From NCBI GenBank assembly GCA_023301765.1, contig JALZUC010000027.1:1-44262 (forward strand): a DNA stretch of 44,262 bases, read 5' to 3'. The first letter of the stretch is position 1, and each line of letters starts with the position of its first letter. This DNA comes from Akkermansiaceae bacterium. GTDB lineage: Bacteria; Verrucomicrobiota; Verrucomicrobiia; Verrucomicrobiales; Akkermansiaceae. Both the position numbers and the translations under genes were made by a program. Of the stretch, positions 32,556 to 40,840 are shown in pieces. The notes below the pieces were generated by a model. It was given only the letters and a program-made list of their open reading frames with translations. It made no database searches and had not been told where the DNA came from.

Positions 32556-34055
32556 CTACTTTTTTCTCATCGGTGCTTTGATTAAACCGCTAGAAGGTAT
32601 GACCGTCTGTGGCATGCGGTAAACTGTATCTCCAGCTTCATTACGGAGGATGATGTAGCTGCCATTTAGGCGTCCACGTAGTTTTCTAGATGCTTGACGA
32701 TTATACACTATGATAGCTTCGATCCTATGATCTTTACCGAGGTCCACTTCCCACCACGGTTGTTTAGGTGATTCTACTCTGGTATATGCAAGTTTTGCTC
32801 CGACGCTACCCTTCGTCACTCCATCTACGGCTCGTGAGGCAAATGAAGCTTTGTATTGTGTAGATGATTGAGTGGCTTTTTTCGCCAGGGCGATATTACT
32901 TTTATTACTATAAACTTCTACTTCAGCGAAATGTAGGGGGTATTGGCTACGCCCTACTATTCTGATATAACGCGCTACAGGGAAATTTGTAGTAGGGGGA
33001 ATGTTTACTATACGTTTTGGTGATGGAACCTGTTTCTTTATGACAGGTAGAGAGGCTGGAGTTGGTTGTTTTTCTTCTGTTGAGATTGGTTGTTTAGCTG
33101 GATCTATGGTGGCTGTATCATTTTTACTGAGATGGCTCATAGTGATCCATGTGGCGATGCCAATGAATAGAGATGAGAGTAATAAAGTGATGGTTATGCC
33201 CGCTTTTCCTTTTTTTTGTGTTGGAGGTTCTGGGCGCTCAGGCATGAGGTCTATCTTTGGCTTGCCGGCTATCTCAGTGTTGAGAGATCTGATATGAGGT
33301 GGTGATTGTGTGTGCGCATTTACAGCATCAAGATAGCGGATAAAGTATGGTTCTTCCTCTAAGCCACTAGCTTTTAGCGTGAGGCGATAGGCATCTGTAT
33401 CAAAAGCTACACGATGGTAGGTGAGGCAGCGTGTTTCACTATCGTAAGTACAGTATGATGCTACTATATCGCTACTCCGAGGGTCTCCTACTGATCCGGG
33501 GTTGATGATATATCGTTTATCCGAGTCTAAAGTTACTGATATGGGGTTATCTATGGTGATATCCCCATACTGATCGAGAACGAAAATTCCCGGTTGGTGT
33601 GTATGGCCAATAAAAATGAGTTGATCTTCGCAGGCGGCAAAGTTTTTCTCAGCGTTCTCCTCTGTGATAATGTAGCTGAATTTTAGTGGGTCGACGACTT
33701 CAGCATGAGTGACTAGAAATGATGCTCCTGTAGGGCGAGCCTCGGCTGGCATATCACTAAAGAACTGGACGTCTTCGTCATCTAGCTGCTGCTGTGTCCA
33801 TTTGATAACAGCGTGTGCGTGCTTGTTAAAAAAAGAGGTGTCCATGCGGCCGCCGCATACAGCGTCATGGTTCCCTATGACAGATATCTGAGAATGCTTT
33901 CTAACAGAATCAAGAACCTCCTTAGGACTTGGCCCGTAGCCTACTACATCTCCCAGGTTAATAATTTGTGTAATATTTTGCTCATGAATATGATCTAAGA
34001 CGGCGTTCCATGCCTGAAGGTTGGCGTGAATATCTGATACAAAAGCATAACGCAT
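32556..34055 (-). CDS. Metallophosphoesterase - TM helix - discoidin/fucolectin-like domain fusion
   Basis: A 499-residue protein with start at ATG 34055, where the phosphoesterase begins MRYAFVSDIHANL. The calcineurin-like metal motifs are SDIHAN (Asp8, His10), NLGDVVGYGPSP, GNHDA, VTHAE and GHTHQPG, covering about residues 1-230, close to YfcE-type enzymes. A single membrane helix follows at about 287-307, then a Pro/Lys-rich linker. The C-terminal domain (about 359-499) has VARYIRIVG, FAEVEVYSN, ATQSST, AVDGVTKG and WWEVDLGKDHRIEAIIVYNR. It reads as an F5/8-type or fucolectin-like carbohydrate-binding fold. The enzyme would face the cytoplasm and the lectin-like domain the periplasm. Confidence 0.85.
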   Translation of the reverse strand: MRYAFVSDIHANLQAWNAVLDHIHEQNITQIINLGDVVGYGPSPKEVLDSVRKHSQISVIGNHDAVCGGRMDTSFFNKHAHAVIKWTQQQLDDEDVQFFSDMPAEARPTGASFLVTHAEVVDPLKFSYIITEENAEKNFAACEDQLIFIGHTHQPGIFVLDQYGDITIDNPISVTLDSDKRYIINPGSVGDPRSSDIVASYCTYDSETRCLTYHRVAFDTDAYRLTLKASGLEEEPYFIRYLDAVNAHTQSPPHIRSLNTEIAGKPKIDLMPERPEPPTQKKGKAGITITLLLSSLFIGIATWITMSHLSKNDTATIDPAKQPISTEEKQPTPASLPVIKKQVPSPKRIVNIPPTTNFPVARYIRIVGRSQYPLHFAEVEVYSNKSNIALAKKATQSSTQYKASFASRAVDGVTKGSVGAKLAYTRVESPKQPWWEVDLGKDHRIEAIIVYNRQASRKLRGRLNGSYIILRNEAGDTVYRMPQTVIPSSGLIKAPMRKK

Positions 34056-34151
34056 AAGTGGTAATTTTACCGAATTAGATAATAAAGATAGATAATAAAG
34101 CGGCAAATTAAATTTCTGTGAGGCATACGGGTAAAATTACTTGGTAGGGAG

Positions 34152-34180
34152 TGGCCTGACCCCAAAAAATTAGACACTTT
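34152..34180. mobile_element. Possible solo IS3-family terminal inverted repeat
   Basis: TGGCCTGACCCCAAAAAATT followed by AGACACTTT closely resembles the ends of IS3-family elements, which typically read TGnnCTGnCCCC plus an A-rich stretch and GACAC. No transposase reading frame and no matching opposite end were found nearby. It would be a remnant at best. Confidence 0.35.
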
Positions 34181-34374
34181 GAAACTGTAGTACTGGGGAG
34201 CTGTAAGTAAATAAACCATGACTATGAAAAGAAGTGGGATAGCTAGAATGAAGTTATCAGAATCAGGGTAACCAAACCCAATGTGGTTAGGTTACAAGCA
34301 GCCCTTTGTGGAGACTTTCTATGAACAGCTACAAGAGGATTTTTCAAATTGATATTTATGTTAAAAATAAAATG

Positions 34375-34409
34375 TTGCGTGTTTACTATTATACTACTAT
34401 ACTGGTATA
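34375..34409 (+). promoter_or_regulatory. Promoter and operator of leaderless GntR-type gene
   Basis: A -35 box TTGCGT (34375-34380) is 17 bp from a -10 box TATACT (34398-34403). Transcription would start about 7 bp later, at or next to the A of the ATG at 34411. The palindrome TATAC-TG-GTATA (34398-34409) overlaps the -10 box and is a likely binding site for the encoded regulator. Confidence 0.6.
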
Positions 34410-34410
34410 A

Positions 34411-34815
34411 ATGAGTGAAGGGAACCAACACTGGAGAGTTGAATTTGACTCTGGAATTCCAGTTTACAAACAGATCATCAATCAGGTGTGTAGTGATATA
34501 GACCAGGGTATTCTTAAGGTTGGTGATAAATTACCTACCATAAAGGCGCTTAAAGAGCTGCTGGAGATAAATCCAAACACTGTTGTAAAAGCATACAGAG
34601 AACTTGAGTTTATGAATATTCTTAAGAGTAGACGTGGTAGTGGCTGTTTTATAACGGCTTTGCCCGCTGTTAAGCAGCTGAGTGAAGGTGAGAGAAATAA
34701 TAAATTGCAGATGCTCTACCACAGGATGACGAGTGAAGCCTCTAGTTTTGGTATCAGTGAGAAAGAAATGAAAGAATATATTAACAACCAGCCATCATCT
34801 AGTAATCATGATTAA
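34411..34815 (+). CDS. GntR-family regulator, YtrA type
   Basis: A 134-residue regulator with the winged helix of the GntR family: GIPVYKQIINQVCSDIDQGI, GDKLPTIKALKELLEINPNTVVKAYRELE, and the wing RRGSGCFIT. The short C-terminal tail with no large effector domain is typical of the YtrA subfamily, which usually controls neighbouring ABC transporter or membrane-protein genes. It overlaps the next gene by 8 bp. The upstream palindrome suggests autorepression. The gene is AT-rich compared with its surroundings and appears to be translated from a leaderless transcript. Confidence 0.9.
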   Translation: MSEGNQHWRVEFDSGIPVYKQIINQVCSDIDQGILKVGDKLPTIKALKELLEINPNTVVKAYRELEFMNILKSRRGSGCFITALPAVKQLSEGERNNKLQMLYHRMTSEASSFGISEKEMKEYINNQPSSSNHD

Positions 34816-35626
34816 TAAAGAAATAAATCAGCTATTAAAAAGCTGTATAACTCTATTTTTAAAGCGGCCTATGCTTTTCATCTTCCCGGTAGCAGGGTGT
34901 GTGTTCTTCTGCATGTTTCTAATTGCCTTAGCTTATATACTTCAGTGGGAAGCAGGTTTTGTAGAAAATCCTAATGTTGTCGGGGCGGGAAAAATAATGA
35001 TGTCCTATTTTAAAATTGATGTGGATTTTCTATCATCAAGATTATGGTTGCTCATCCCTTTGTTAGTAATTGTGGCTACCGTGCATGGGTTATTATTAAG
35101 TGCATTTTGTGTGAGTATAAAAAAAGCCTTTAACCAGCAGGCTATTGAACCTTTATCGGTATTTTTTAGAACGATAAGAAACATTTTTCCTATAACACGG
35201 GGAACGGTTTACTACTTTGGTAAAGGCGTTTTCCATCCATCGCTAAATAATGTATCGAAGTATTTTAGCTCTGTATTCTTTAGGTTACATGCGGGTGCTA
35301 AGGATCATTCGGACTCAAGTGTAGTAACTTTTGAGCATTCTTTACCTTTACTTGAAAATATTCCTTTGGAGTTATGGCATAAACTGAAAAAGGCATTTAT
35401 GGTTTTTCTAACCATCCTCTTCATAGGGCTAACTAGCATGGGAGTGATGATAGTTGTCTTTTTACCAGATATTCCCTACATTTATACTATGGCTGTAGTG
35501 TGCGTGCTTGGGTTGCTGGGTTTGTGCTTCACCCTTGGAATTCTAAGAGTATATAGTGTGGCTCTCTATATTTACATGACTGAGGGTGTTATCCCTTCCT
35601 CTGATTTCACTGAACTGTTCGACTAA
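34808..35626 (+). CDS. Multi-pass membrane protein co-transcribed with GntR regulator
   Basis: A 272-residue integral membrane protein with about five hydrophobic segments, near residues 20-45, 78-101, 198-217, 222-235 and 236-255. The connecting regions are basic. It has no ATPase or known transporter motif, and I do not recognise the family. The arrangement resembles membrane proteins of the DUF6159 kind, but I cannot confirm that. It overlaps the GntR gene by 8 bp, so the two are translated together and the regulator presumably controls its level. The coding sequence is AT-rich, in line with possible acquisition. Confidence 0.65.
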   Translation: MINKEINQLLKSCITLFLKRPMLFIFPVAGCVFFCMFLIALAYILQWEAGFVENPNVVGAGKIMMSYFKIDVDFLSSRLWLLIPLLVIVATVHGLLLSAFCVSIKKAFNQQAIEPLSVFFRTIRNIFPITRGTVYYFGKGVFHPSLNNVSKYFSSVFFRLHAGAKDHSDSSVVTFEHSLPLLENIPLELWHKLKKAFMVFLTILFIGLTSMGVMIVVFLPDIPYIYTMAVVCVLGLLGLCFTLGILRVYSVALYIYMTEGVIPSSDFTELFD

Positions 35627-35665
35627 GAATAAACTATAAAATAGATATCAATAATCTTAAAAAAT

Positions 35666-36598
35666 ATGAAACTAAATAAACTAATACTAACAACTACCCT
35701 TTCAGCGCTGAGCTTATTAACCGTGTCAGCGGAAGTGGCGAAGCCGCATCCAGATAAACCTCTACTGTGGAGAGTTACCGGAAATGGTATAACAAAGCCG
35801 GTGCACCTTTTTGGTACGATCCATCTGGGAGATCCGTCTGTGTCTACATTACACCCGACGGCGCAGAGGGTATTTGATGCGGCAGAGCATTTTTATGCTG
35901 AGTTAGATTTATCAAGAGAGAGTCAACTTGCTATGGCGCCTCTCATTATGAGGACTGATGGTAAAACACTGAATCAATCTATCGGGAAAGAGCTAGCGGC
36001 CCAGCTGGATGCAGAGCTTCAGCTAATCAATCCACAGCTTAACTCGGCTCCATTTCAAACTATTAAAACATGGATGGCAGCTACGATGCCACAGATGCTA
36101 CCTGAACAACTTAAGGGGCTGCAAGCACTGGATGCTAGGTTATGGCTAGCTGCAACTAAGGCAGGAAAAAAAACAGGGGGTCTAGAAAAAGCTGATTCGC
36201 AGATTAAGGCTTTTGATGTGCTGACCGAGGCAGAGCAGATTGTCTACATGAAGCATGCTCTGGAGAGCTTAGCTAAGGATAGGGCTCAAGGTACTAGCGA
36301 AATCACAAAGCTCAAAGAGGCTTATATCAAGGGTGAGGTGAGCGCCCTTAAGAATTATATTAATAAATCACTTCATGAAATGACTACGGGTGAAAACAAA
36401 GAGATCGGTAAAAAACTCTGGGATAGTATTCTCGTAAATCGTGATAAGAGTATGAGTGATACCATTATCAAAGTACTCAAAGAAAAGCCTGATGGATCCC
36501 ATTTCTTTGCAGTAGGTGCGGCGCATTATTGCTTTGAAACAAGTATTCTCTTTTACCTTAAAAAGGCAGGTTACACGATTACTCGTATAGATGAGTAG
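35666..36598 (+). CDS. TraB/GumN family protein
   Basis: A 310-residue exported protein with a signal peptide (MKLNKLILTTTLSALSLLTVSA). Family motifs are VHLFGTIHLGD near the N-terminus, GGLEKADSQ in the middle, and NRDKSMSD and HFFAVGAAHYC near the C-terminus. These are the metal-protease-like positions shared by TraB, GumN and the animal TIKI proteases. The biochemical activity of most bacterial members is unknown. It starts 39 bp after the membrane protein gene and ends before a strong terminator. Confidence 0.88.
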   Translation: MKLNKLILTTTLSALSLLTVSAEVAKPHPDKPLLWRVTGNGITKPVHLFGTIHLGDPSVSTLHPTAQRVFDAAEHFYAELDLSRESQLAMAPLIMRTDGKTLNQSIGKELAAQLDAELQLINPQLNSAPFQTIKTWMAATMPQMLPEQLKGLQALDARLWLAATKAGKKTGGLEKADSQIKAFDVLTEAEQIVYMKHALESLAKDRAQGTSEITKLKEAYIKGEVSALKNYINKSLHEMTTGENKEIGKKLWDSILVNRDKSMSDTIIKVLKEKPDGSHFFAVGAAHYCFETSILFYLKKAGYTITRIDE

Positions 36599-36628
36599 TT
36601 GGTAAACTAACTTCCATAACATTCTTTG

Positions 36629-36670
36629 AGCTCTAGGGGAGGCATGTGCCTCGTCTAGAGCTTTATTTTG
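36629..36670 (+). terminator. Terminator after TraB/GumN gene
   Basis: A 16-bp stem with two mismatches, AGCTCTAGGGGAGGCA paired with TGCCTCGTCTAGAGCT with a 2-nt inner loop, spans 36629-36662 and is followed by TTATTTTG. It is 30 bp after the stop codon and may also limit read-through from convergent prfA. Confidence 0.85.
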
Positions 36671-36727
36671 TCTAGTGCTAGGGGGTGTGTGAGCCTTCTG
36701 TCTGCGCGTTGTGTAGCGTGGTATGAG

Positions 36728-37801
36728 CTACATACCTGCGTCTTCCAGGCGCTGAGCCATTTCTGTTTGCTGCAGGGCATCGGTGAGCTCAAAGAGGTCA
36801 CCATCAAAAACACCGTCCATGTTATGGGTGGTAAAGCCGATACGGTGGTCTGTGATACGGCTTTGGGGGAAGTTGTAGGTGCGGATTTTCTCAGATCTAT
36901 CACCAGAGCCGATGAGTGATCGCCGCTGGGCGGAGTATTGTTCCTCTTGTTCACGCTGTTTGATTTCAAAGATTTTAGCACGGAGGATTTCTAGTGCTTT
37001 TTCTTTGTTTTGAGTTTGCGAGCGACCGTCTTGAGATTTTACCTGTATACCGGTGGGTAGGTGGGTGATCTGGACGGCGGAGTCTGTGGTGTTTACGTGC
37101 TGTCCTCCTGGGCCGCCGGAACGGGTGGCTTGGATGTGGAGGTCTTCTGTTTTAAACTGTACGTCTACTTCTTCAGCCTCTGGCATAACTGCTACCGTGA
37201 CGGTGGAGGTGTGGATGCGGCCTTGTGTCTCTGTGGCTGGCACACGCTGTACTCGGTGAACACCGGATTCATACTTGAGGAAGCGGAATACTTCTTCACC
37301 GGTGACTTTGATAACGATTTTGGAGAATCCACCAGCCTCTGATGGTGTGGAGTCTAGGTGCTCGTGTTTCCAGTTACGCTGCTCGGAGTAGCGCTGATAC
37401 ATACGCATAAGTTCACCTGCAAAGATGGCAGCTTCGTCACCACCAGCGCCAGATCTAATTTCTAGGAGTGCATCACGATCTTCTGCTTCATCGCGGGGGA
37501 GAAGGGCGTATTGTACGTCTTGGGAGAGTTGTTCGATGGAGGCTTCTAGCTCGGGGATTTCCATAGCTGCCATTTCGGCCATTTCTACATCATCTTCTTT
37601 AGCGAGTTCACGGTTCTCTTCTAAATTGGTTTTGGCGATTTCTAGGGCGCCCCACATTTCTAGAAGACCTTTGAGGCGTGAGTGTTCACTCATGACAGAT
37701 TTTCCACGTTTTGGGTCTGAAAAGAGATTTGGATCAGTGATGAGCTGTTCCACTTCTGCGAAGCGTTCACGGCGTTGTTGGATGAGGCTTGAGTAGTCCA
37801 T
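36728..37801 (-). CDS. prfA: Peptide chain release factor 1
   Basis: RF1 terminates translation at UAA and UAG. The 357-residue length is standard. The peptide-anticodon PAT motif is in RVPATETQGR, and the catalytic GGQ motif is in ATRSGGPGGQHVNTTDSAVQ. The PAT rather than SPF motif separates it from RF2. No prmC follows here. The region just before the ATG is a 14-bp tandem repeat and has no Shine-Dalgarno sequence. Confidence 0.97.
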   Translation of the reverse strand: MDYSSLIQQRRERFAEVEQLITDPNLFSDPKRGKSVMSEHSRLKGLLEMWGALEIAKTNLEENRELAKEDDVEMAEMAAMEIPELEASIEQLSQDVQYALLPRDEAEDRDALLEIRSGAGGDEAAIFAGELMRMYQRYSEQRNWKHEHLDSTPSEAGGFSKIVIKVTGEEVFRFLKYESGVHRVQRVPATETQGRIHTSTVTVAVMPEAEEVDVQFKTEDLHIQATRSGGPGGQHVNTTDSAVQITHLPTGIQVKSQDGRSQTQNKEKALEILRAKIFEIKQREQEEQYSAQRRSLIGSGDRSEKIRTYNFPQSRITDHRIGFTTHNMDGVFDGDLFELTDALQQTEMAQRLEDAGM

Positions 37802-37802
37802 T

Positions 37803-37836
37803 AGAATAGGGAATAAAGAATAGGGAATGAAGAATG
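37803..37836. repeat. 14-bp tandem repeat abutting prfA start
   Basis: AGAATAGGGAATAA is followed directly by AGAATAGGGAATGA and then AGAATG, about 2.4 copies. It lies one base upstream of the prfA start codon, so it forms the 5' untranslated region of prfA. Confidence 0.8.
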
Positions 37837-37890
37837 CTACTAGAGGTTTGCGTTCTTGATGATGGTGTCAGTGGCGATGAGTAAGTGTAC

Positions 37891-38013
37891 CTAGTAGAGT
37901 GCTTCTGGTGCTTCTTTGCAAGCGGTGAACATCTTAGATATGAAATCGACTTTGCTTTCTGCGGGCTGAGCTTCTTCTACATTGGCTCCTACATAGGTTC
38001 CAGATCTAAGTAA
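37891..38013 (-). pseudogene. Possible 3' remnant of a small gene
   Basis: A 40-codon open stretch without a start codon reads as protein-like sequence: GTYVGANVEEAQPAESKVDF, then ISKMFTACKEAPEALY and a stop. An in-frame TAA precedes it. It lies between truB and prfA on the same strand. I do not recognise the family. It may be the tail of a gene whose front has been lost, or chance. Confidence 0.3.
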
Positions 38014-38167
38014 TTAATTAGCAAGAGTTCTACTGATGCTTGTAGATGAATGAAAAATCTGAGTGAGTTTAACGATACGTAATGAAATAGCGAAAGTTCT
38101 GTCTGTAGTTTTAATTCAGGTTATTTCAGATTCTATATTCATTATTTCACCGGCGAAAGCTAGGTGG

Positions 38168-38902
38168 TTAGGCTCCCCGCATGAGAGATATTTCTGCTAG
38201 TGAGATGAGGGAGCTGGTGATTTCTTCTGCGGTGGCGGTCTTTAGCTGACTGGCTGTCATGGCGCGCTCAACAGTGAATTTTCCAGACCTTGTTCTACGC
38301 AGTGCCGAGAGGTGGGCGCCGCAGCCGAGGTCTTGGCCTATATCGTGGGCATAGGTGCGGACGTAGAAGCCTTTGGAGCAGTTTACGGTGAAGTCGACTT
38401 CTGGCAGGTTAGTGCGAGTGATGTCATATTTGGTGACGTAGATGGCACGTGGCTTACGTTCTACTTCTATACCTTTACGTGCGAGTTTGTAGAGTGGTAC
38501 GCCGTTCTTTTTAATGGCCGATACCATGGGTGGGGTTTGTTCAAAGGGGCCGGTGTATTTCTGAAAGGCAGTATCTATTTCCTCATCGGTGAATGGTGGG
38601 ACGTCCTTTTGTTCGACAATGTCGCTTTCTTTATCCTGTGAGCCGGTGGTGATACCGAGGGTCATGGTGCCGGTGTATTCTTTATCCTCAGACATAAGGA
38701 GGTCTTGGATCTTAGTGGCTTTACCGATGACTAGCATGAGTAGGCCTGTGGCCATGGGGTCGAGCGTGCCGCAGTGGCCGATCTTTTTAAACTTTAGCTG
38801 GCGGCGGCAAATGGCTACGGCATCATGTGATGTCATATCCGGTTCTTTATCAACGAGGAGTACGCCACACGGGGCGTCTGTGAGTAATGGATTCTGTGAC
38901 AT
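38168..38902 (-). CDS. truB: tRNA pseudouridine(55) synthase
   Basis: TruB makes pseudouridine 55 in the T loop of tRNAs. The 244-residue protein has GVLLVDKEPDMTSHDAV, the catalytic GHCGTLDPMATGLL with its Asp, EKEY-like DKEYTGTM, the QTPPMVSAIKKNGVPLYKLAR motif and GFYVRTYAHDIG. The usual C-terminal PUA domain is absent or minimal, as in shorter TruB forms. It directly abuts nrnA (the nrnA stop is adjacent to the truB start), so they are co-transcribed, the common nrnA-truB order. Confidence 0.96.
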   Translation of the reverse strand: MSQNPLLTDAPCGVLLVDKEPDMTSHDAVAICRRQLKFKKIGHCGTLDPMATGLLMLVIGKATKIQDLLMSEDKEYTGTMTLGITTGSQDKESDIVEQKDVPPFTDEEIDTAFQKYTGPFEQTPPMVSAIKKNGVPLYKLARKGIEVERKPRAIYVTKYDITRTNLPEVDFTVNCSKGFYVRTYAHDIGQDLGCGAHLSALRRTRSGKFTVERAMTASQLKTATAEEITSSLISLAEISLMRGA

Positions 38903-39880
38903 TTAGGAAATTGCTTTGGAAATTACTTCGAGAACTTTGCGGCGCGCGTCTGCAATGGGGCCTGTCATGCGGATACCTGCAGCACGCTTGTGGCCACCAC
39001 CGCCGAAGAGCTGGGCAGTTTCACAGGCGTTGAAGGAGTCGTCTTTAGCTCGGAGTGATACGCGGATTTTTCCGTCCTCTAGTTCTTCAAAGAAGGCTGC
39101 GGCTAGGACGCCATCGATACCTCGGATGAGATCGATCTGGTCTTCGCTGTCTTCTGGTTTGAGGTTATATTCTAGCTTTACGCTGTAGGGGAGTTCCCAG
39201 TGGGCTACTTTACCGCCTTCTTCTAGCTGGAGTGTGTTTAGTAAAGAGCGGAGGAGTTCTATTTTTCGGTAGGGGTTACTATCATAGATCTGTGCATTGA
39301 TGCTGCCGACATCTAGTCCTAGGCGGACGAGTTCAGCGGCCATTTCGTAGGTCTCTGAGGTGGTATTTGAGTATTGGAATGATCCAGTGTCTGTGGAGAC
39401 AGCTACGTAGATGGCGTCACGCGTGGCGGCTGGCAGTGGCATACCTTCACTTTTGATTAATTGGTAGATAATCTGGCCAGTGGCTGGTGAGGTGGAGTCT
39501 ATATGATTGAGATTTCCGTATGCGGGGTTGGAAATATGGTGATCGATGTTGATCCAGAGCGTGGCATTGGCCGCGGCGTTAATGGCGTTTTCGCCCAGGC
39601 GTGGCTTAGTGGCGCAGTCGAGTGCTATGCAGACTTGCACATCGAGTGGATTTTCTGGAGGGGTTTGGATTTTCTGGCTATTTACCATGAATGTTAGGTT
39701 GTCTGGAAGGCCGTCTTCATTGATGTAGTGGACGGTTTTCCCCATTTCCTCGAGGGCATGGCCGAGGGCGAGCTGTGAGCCGATAGCGTCACCGTCTGGG
39801 CGGATGTGACTGAGGAGGATAAAGGAATCATGGGCACGGATGGCCTCTGCTATTTCTTGGTAGGTAGAATTTTTACTCAT
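38903..39880 (-). CDS. nrnA: DHH/DHHA1 phosphoesterase, NrnA-type nanoRNase/pAp phosphatase
   Basis: A 325-residue enzyme that degrades short RNAs and dephosphorylates pAp. The DHH domain has LSHIRPDGDAIGSQLALG and INIDHHISNPAYGNLN. Further motifs are STDTGSFQYSNTT and the C-terminal DHHA1 motif GGGGHKRAAG. Position next to truB fits the conserved nusA-infB-rbfA-nrnA-truB order, although the upstream members are not here. Divergent cdaA may be functionally linked, since some DHH enzymes also degrade linear pApA made from c-di-AMP. Confidence 0.92.
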   Translation of the reverse strand: MSKNSTYQEIAEAIRAHDSFILLSHIRPDGDAIGSQLALGHALEEMGKTVHYINEDGLPDNLTFMVNSQKIQTPPENPLDVQVCIALDCATKPRLGENAINAAANATLWINIDHHISNPAYGNLNHIDSTSPATGQIIYQLIKSEGMPLPAATRDAIYVAVSTDTGSFQYSNTTSETYEMAAELVRLGLDVGSINAQIYDSNPYRKIELLRSLLNTLQLEEGGKVAHWELPYSVKLEYNLKPEDSEDQIDLIRGIDGVLAAAFFEELEDGKIRVSLRAKDDSFNACETAQLFGGGGHKRAAGIRMTGPIADARRKVLEVISKAIS

Positions 39881-39958
39881 GATGTTTGGAGTGAGCTGGG
39901 TGCTTCTGGTGAGAAGGCATAAACCGTGCTGTAGGATGGGGCAAGGGTTTTAGAAGTA

Positions 39959-40840
39959 TTGAGTTCCCAGTTGGCTGGTTTGTGTTTATGGTTTTGGCGA
40001 CAAGTGAATTTTTTCAGTGAACATTGGCGTGCGGGTATAGAGATTTTGATCTTGTGGATCGGTCTCTATCAGATTTTCCGTGTCTTTAGAAAGACACGAG
40101 GGGCGCGGATTTTGTTGGGCTTGGCGCTATTGCTGATGGTGCTTTCTTTTCTAGCAGCAGTGCTAGATCTAACGGTGATCTGGTGGTTGCTGAAGCATAT
40201 TCTCTTGGGTTTGGCGGTGGCACTGCTCATTATTTTTCAGCCTGAGCTACGGAATGCGTTGGCACGTCTGGGTAGTAGTAGGCTATTTTCATTCTCACAG
40301 ACTCAGCGACATGAGTTTTTAGATGTTTTTGCAGATGCAGTCGGGCAGCTTTCAAAAAAGAGGATAGGTGCATTATTTGCCTTTGAGCGCGCTATCTCGC
40401 TGAAGGATCATTTAGAGACTGGGGTGGAGCTGGATGCAGCATTTTCTCCTGAGTTTGCGCTTACCATTTTCCATCCAAAGACAGCACTACATGATGGTGG
40501 AATGATTATTGCTCAGAACCGTGTGGCGGGCGCTGGGTGTGTCTTTCCTGTAAGTTCACGTGAGCTGGCAGACCGCAGTACTGGGCTACGTCACCGAGCT
40601 GCCATGGGTATTACCGAGGAGGCGGACTGTGTGGCGGTGGTGGTGAGTGAGGAAACAGGGCAGATCTCAATAGCGGTGGACGGTAAGATAGACCGTGGCC
40701 TAACAGGTGAGGAATTCCGCGACAAGATCGAGGCAATATTTTTACTCCAACAGCAAGATGATAAAGAAGACACTCAAGAAACACTGGCCGGCGAAGTTGA
40801 TTACGCTGATCGTGGCAGTGATGATTTGGTTCCTGATTAA
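39959..40840 (+). CDS. cdaA: Diadenylate cyclase CdaA
   Basis: This enzyme makes the second messenger c-di-AMP from two ATP. A 293-residue protein with three membrane helices in residues 24-92 and then a DAC domain with the two catalytic motifs, ALHDGGMII and GLRHRAAMG. The start is uncertain: TTG 39959 gives the full N-terminus, and later TTG or GTG codons are also in frame. It is divergent from nrnA. Its last 83 bp overlap a short CdaR/YbbR-like gene. No glmM follows, unlike in Firmicutes. Confidence 0.94.
   Translation: MSSQLAGLCLWFWRQVNFFSEHWRAGIEILILWIGLYQIFRVFRKTRGARILLGLALLLMVLSFLAAVLDLTVIWWLLKHILLGLAVALLIIFQPELRNALARLGSSRLFSFSQTQRHEFLDVFADAVGQLSKKRIGALFAFERAISLKDHLETGVELDAAFSPEFALTIFHPKTALHDGGMIIAQNRVAGAGCVFPVSSRELADRSTGLRHRAAMGITEEADCVAVVVSEETGQISIAVDGKIDRGLTGEEFRDKIEAIFLLQQQDDKEDTQETLAGEVDYADRGSDDLVPD

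Larger units (their letters stand above)
34056..34410. other. AT-rich intergenic region with possible IS3-type end
   Basis: 355 bases upstream of the GntR gene. A short open stretch (ATG at 34218, 17 codons) follows the IS-like sequence but gives no recognisable transposase. The 3' part holds the promoter of the GntR-like gene. Otherwise nothing is identified. Confidence 0.4.

Noticed and set aside
34200-34340. IS3 transposase fragment after the possible terminal repeat
   Set aside because: No frame gives transposase-like sequence and no partner inverted repeat was found, so only a possible end is reported.
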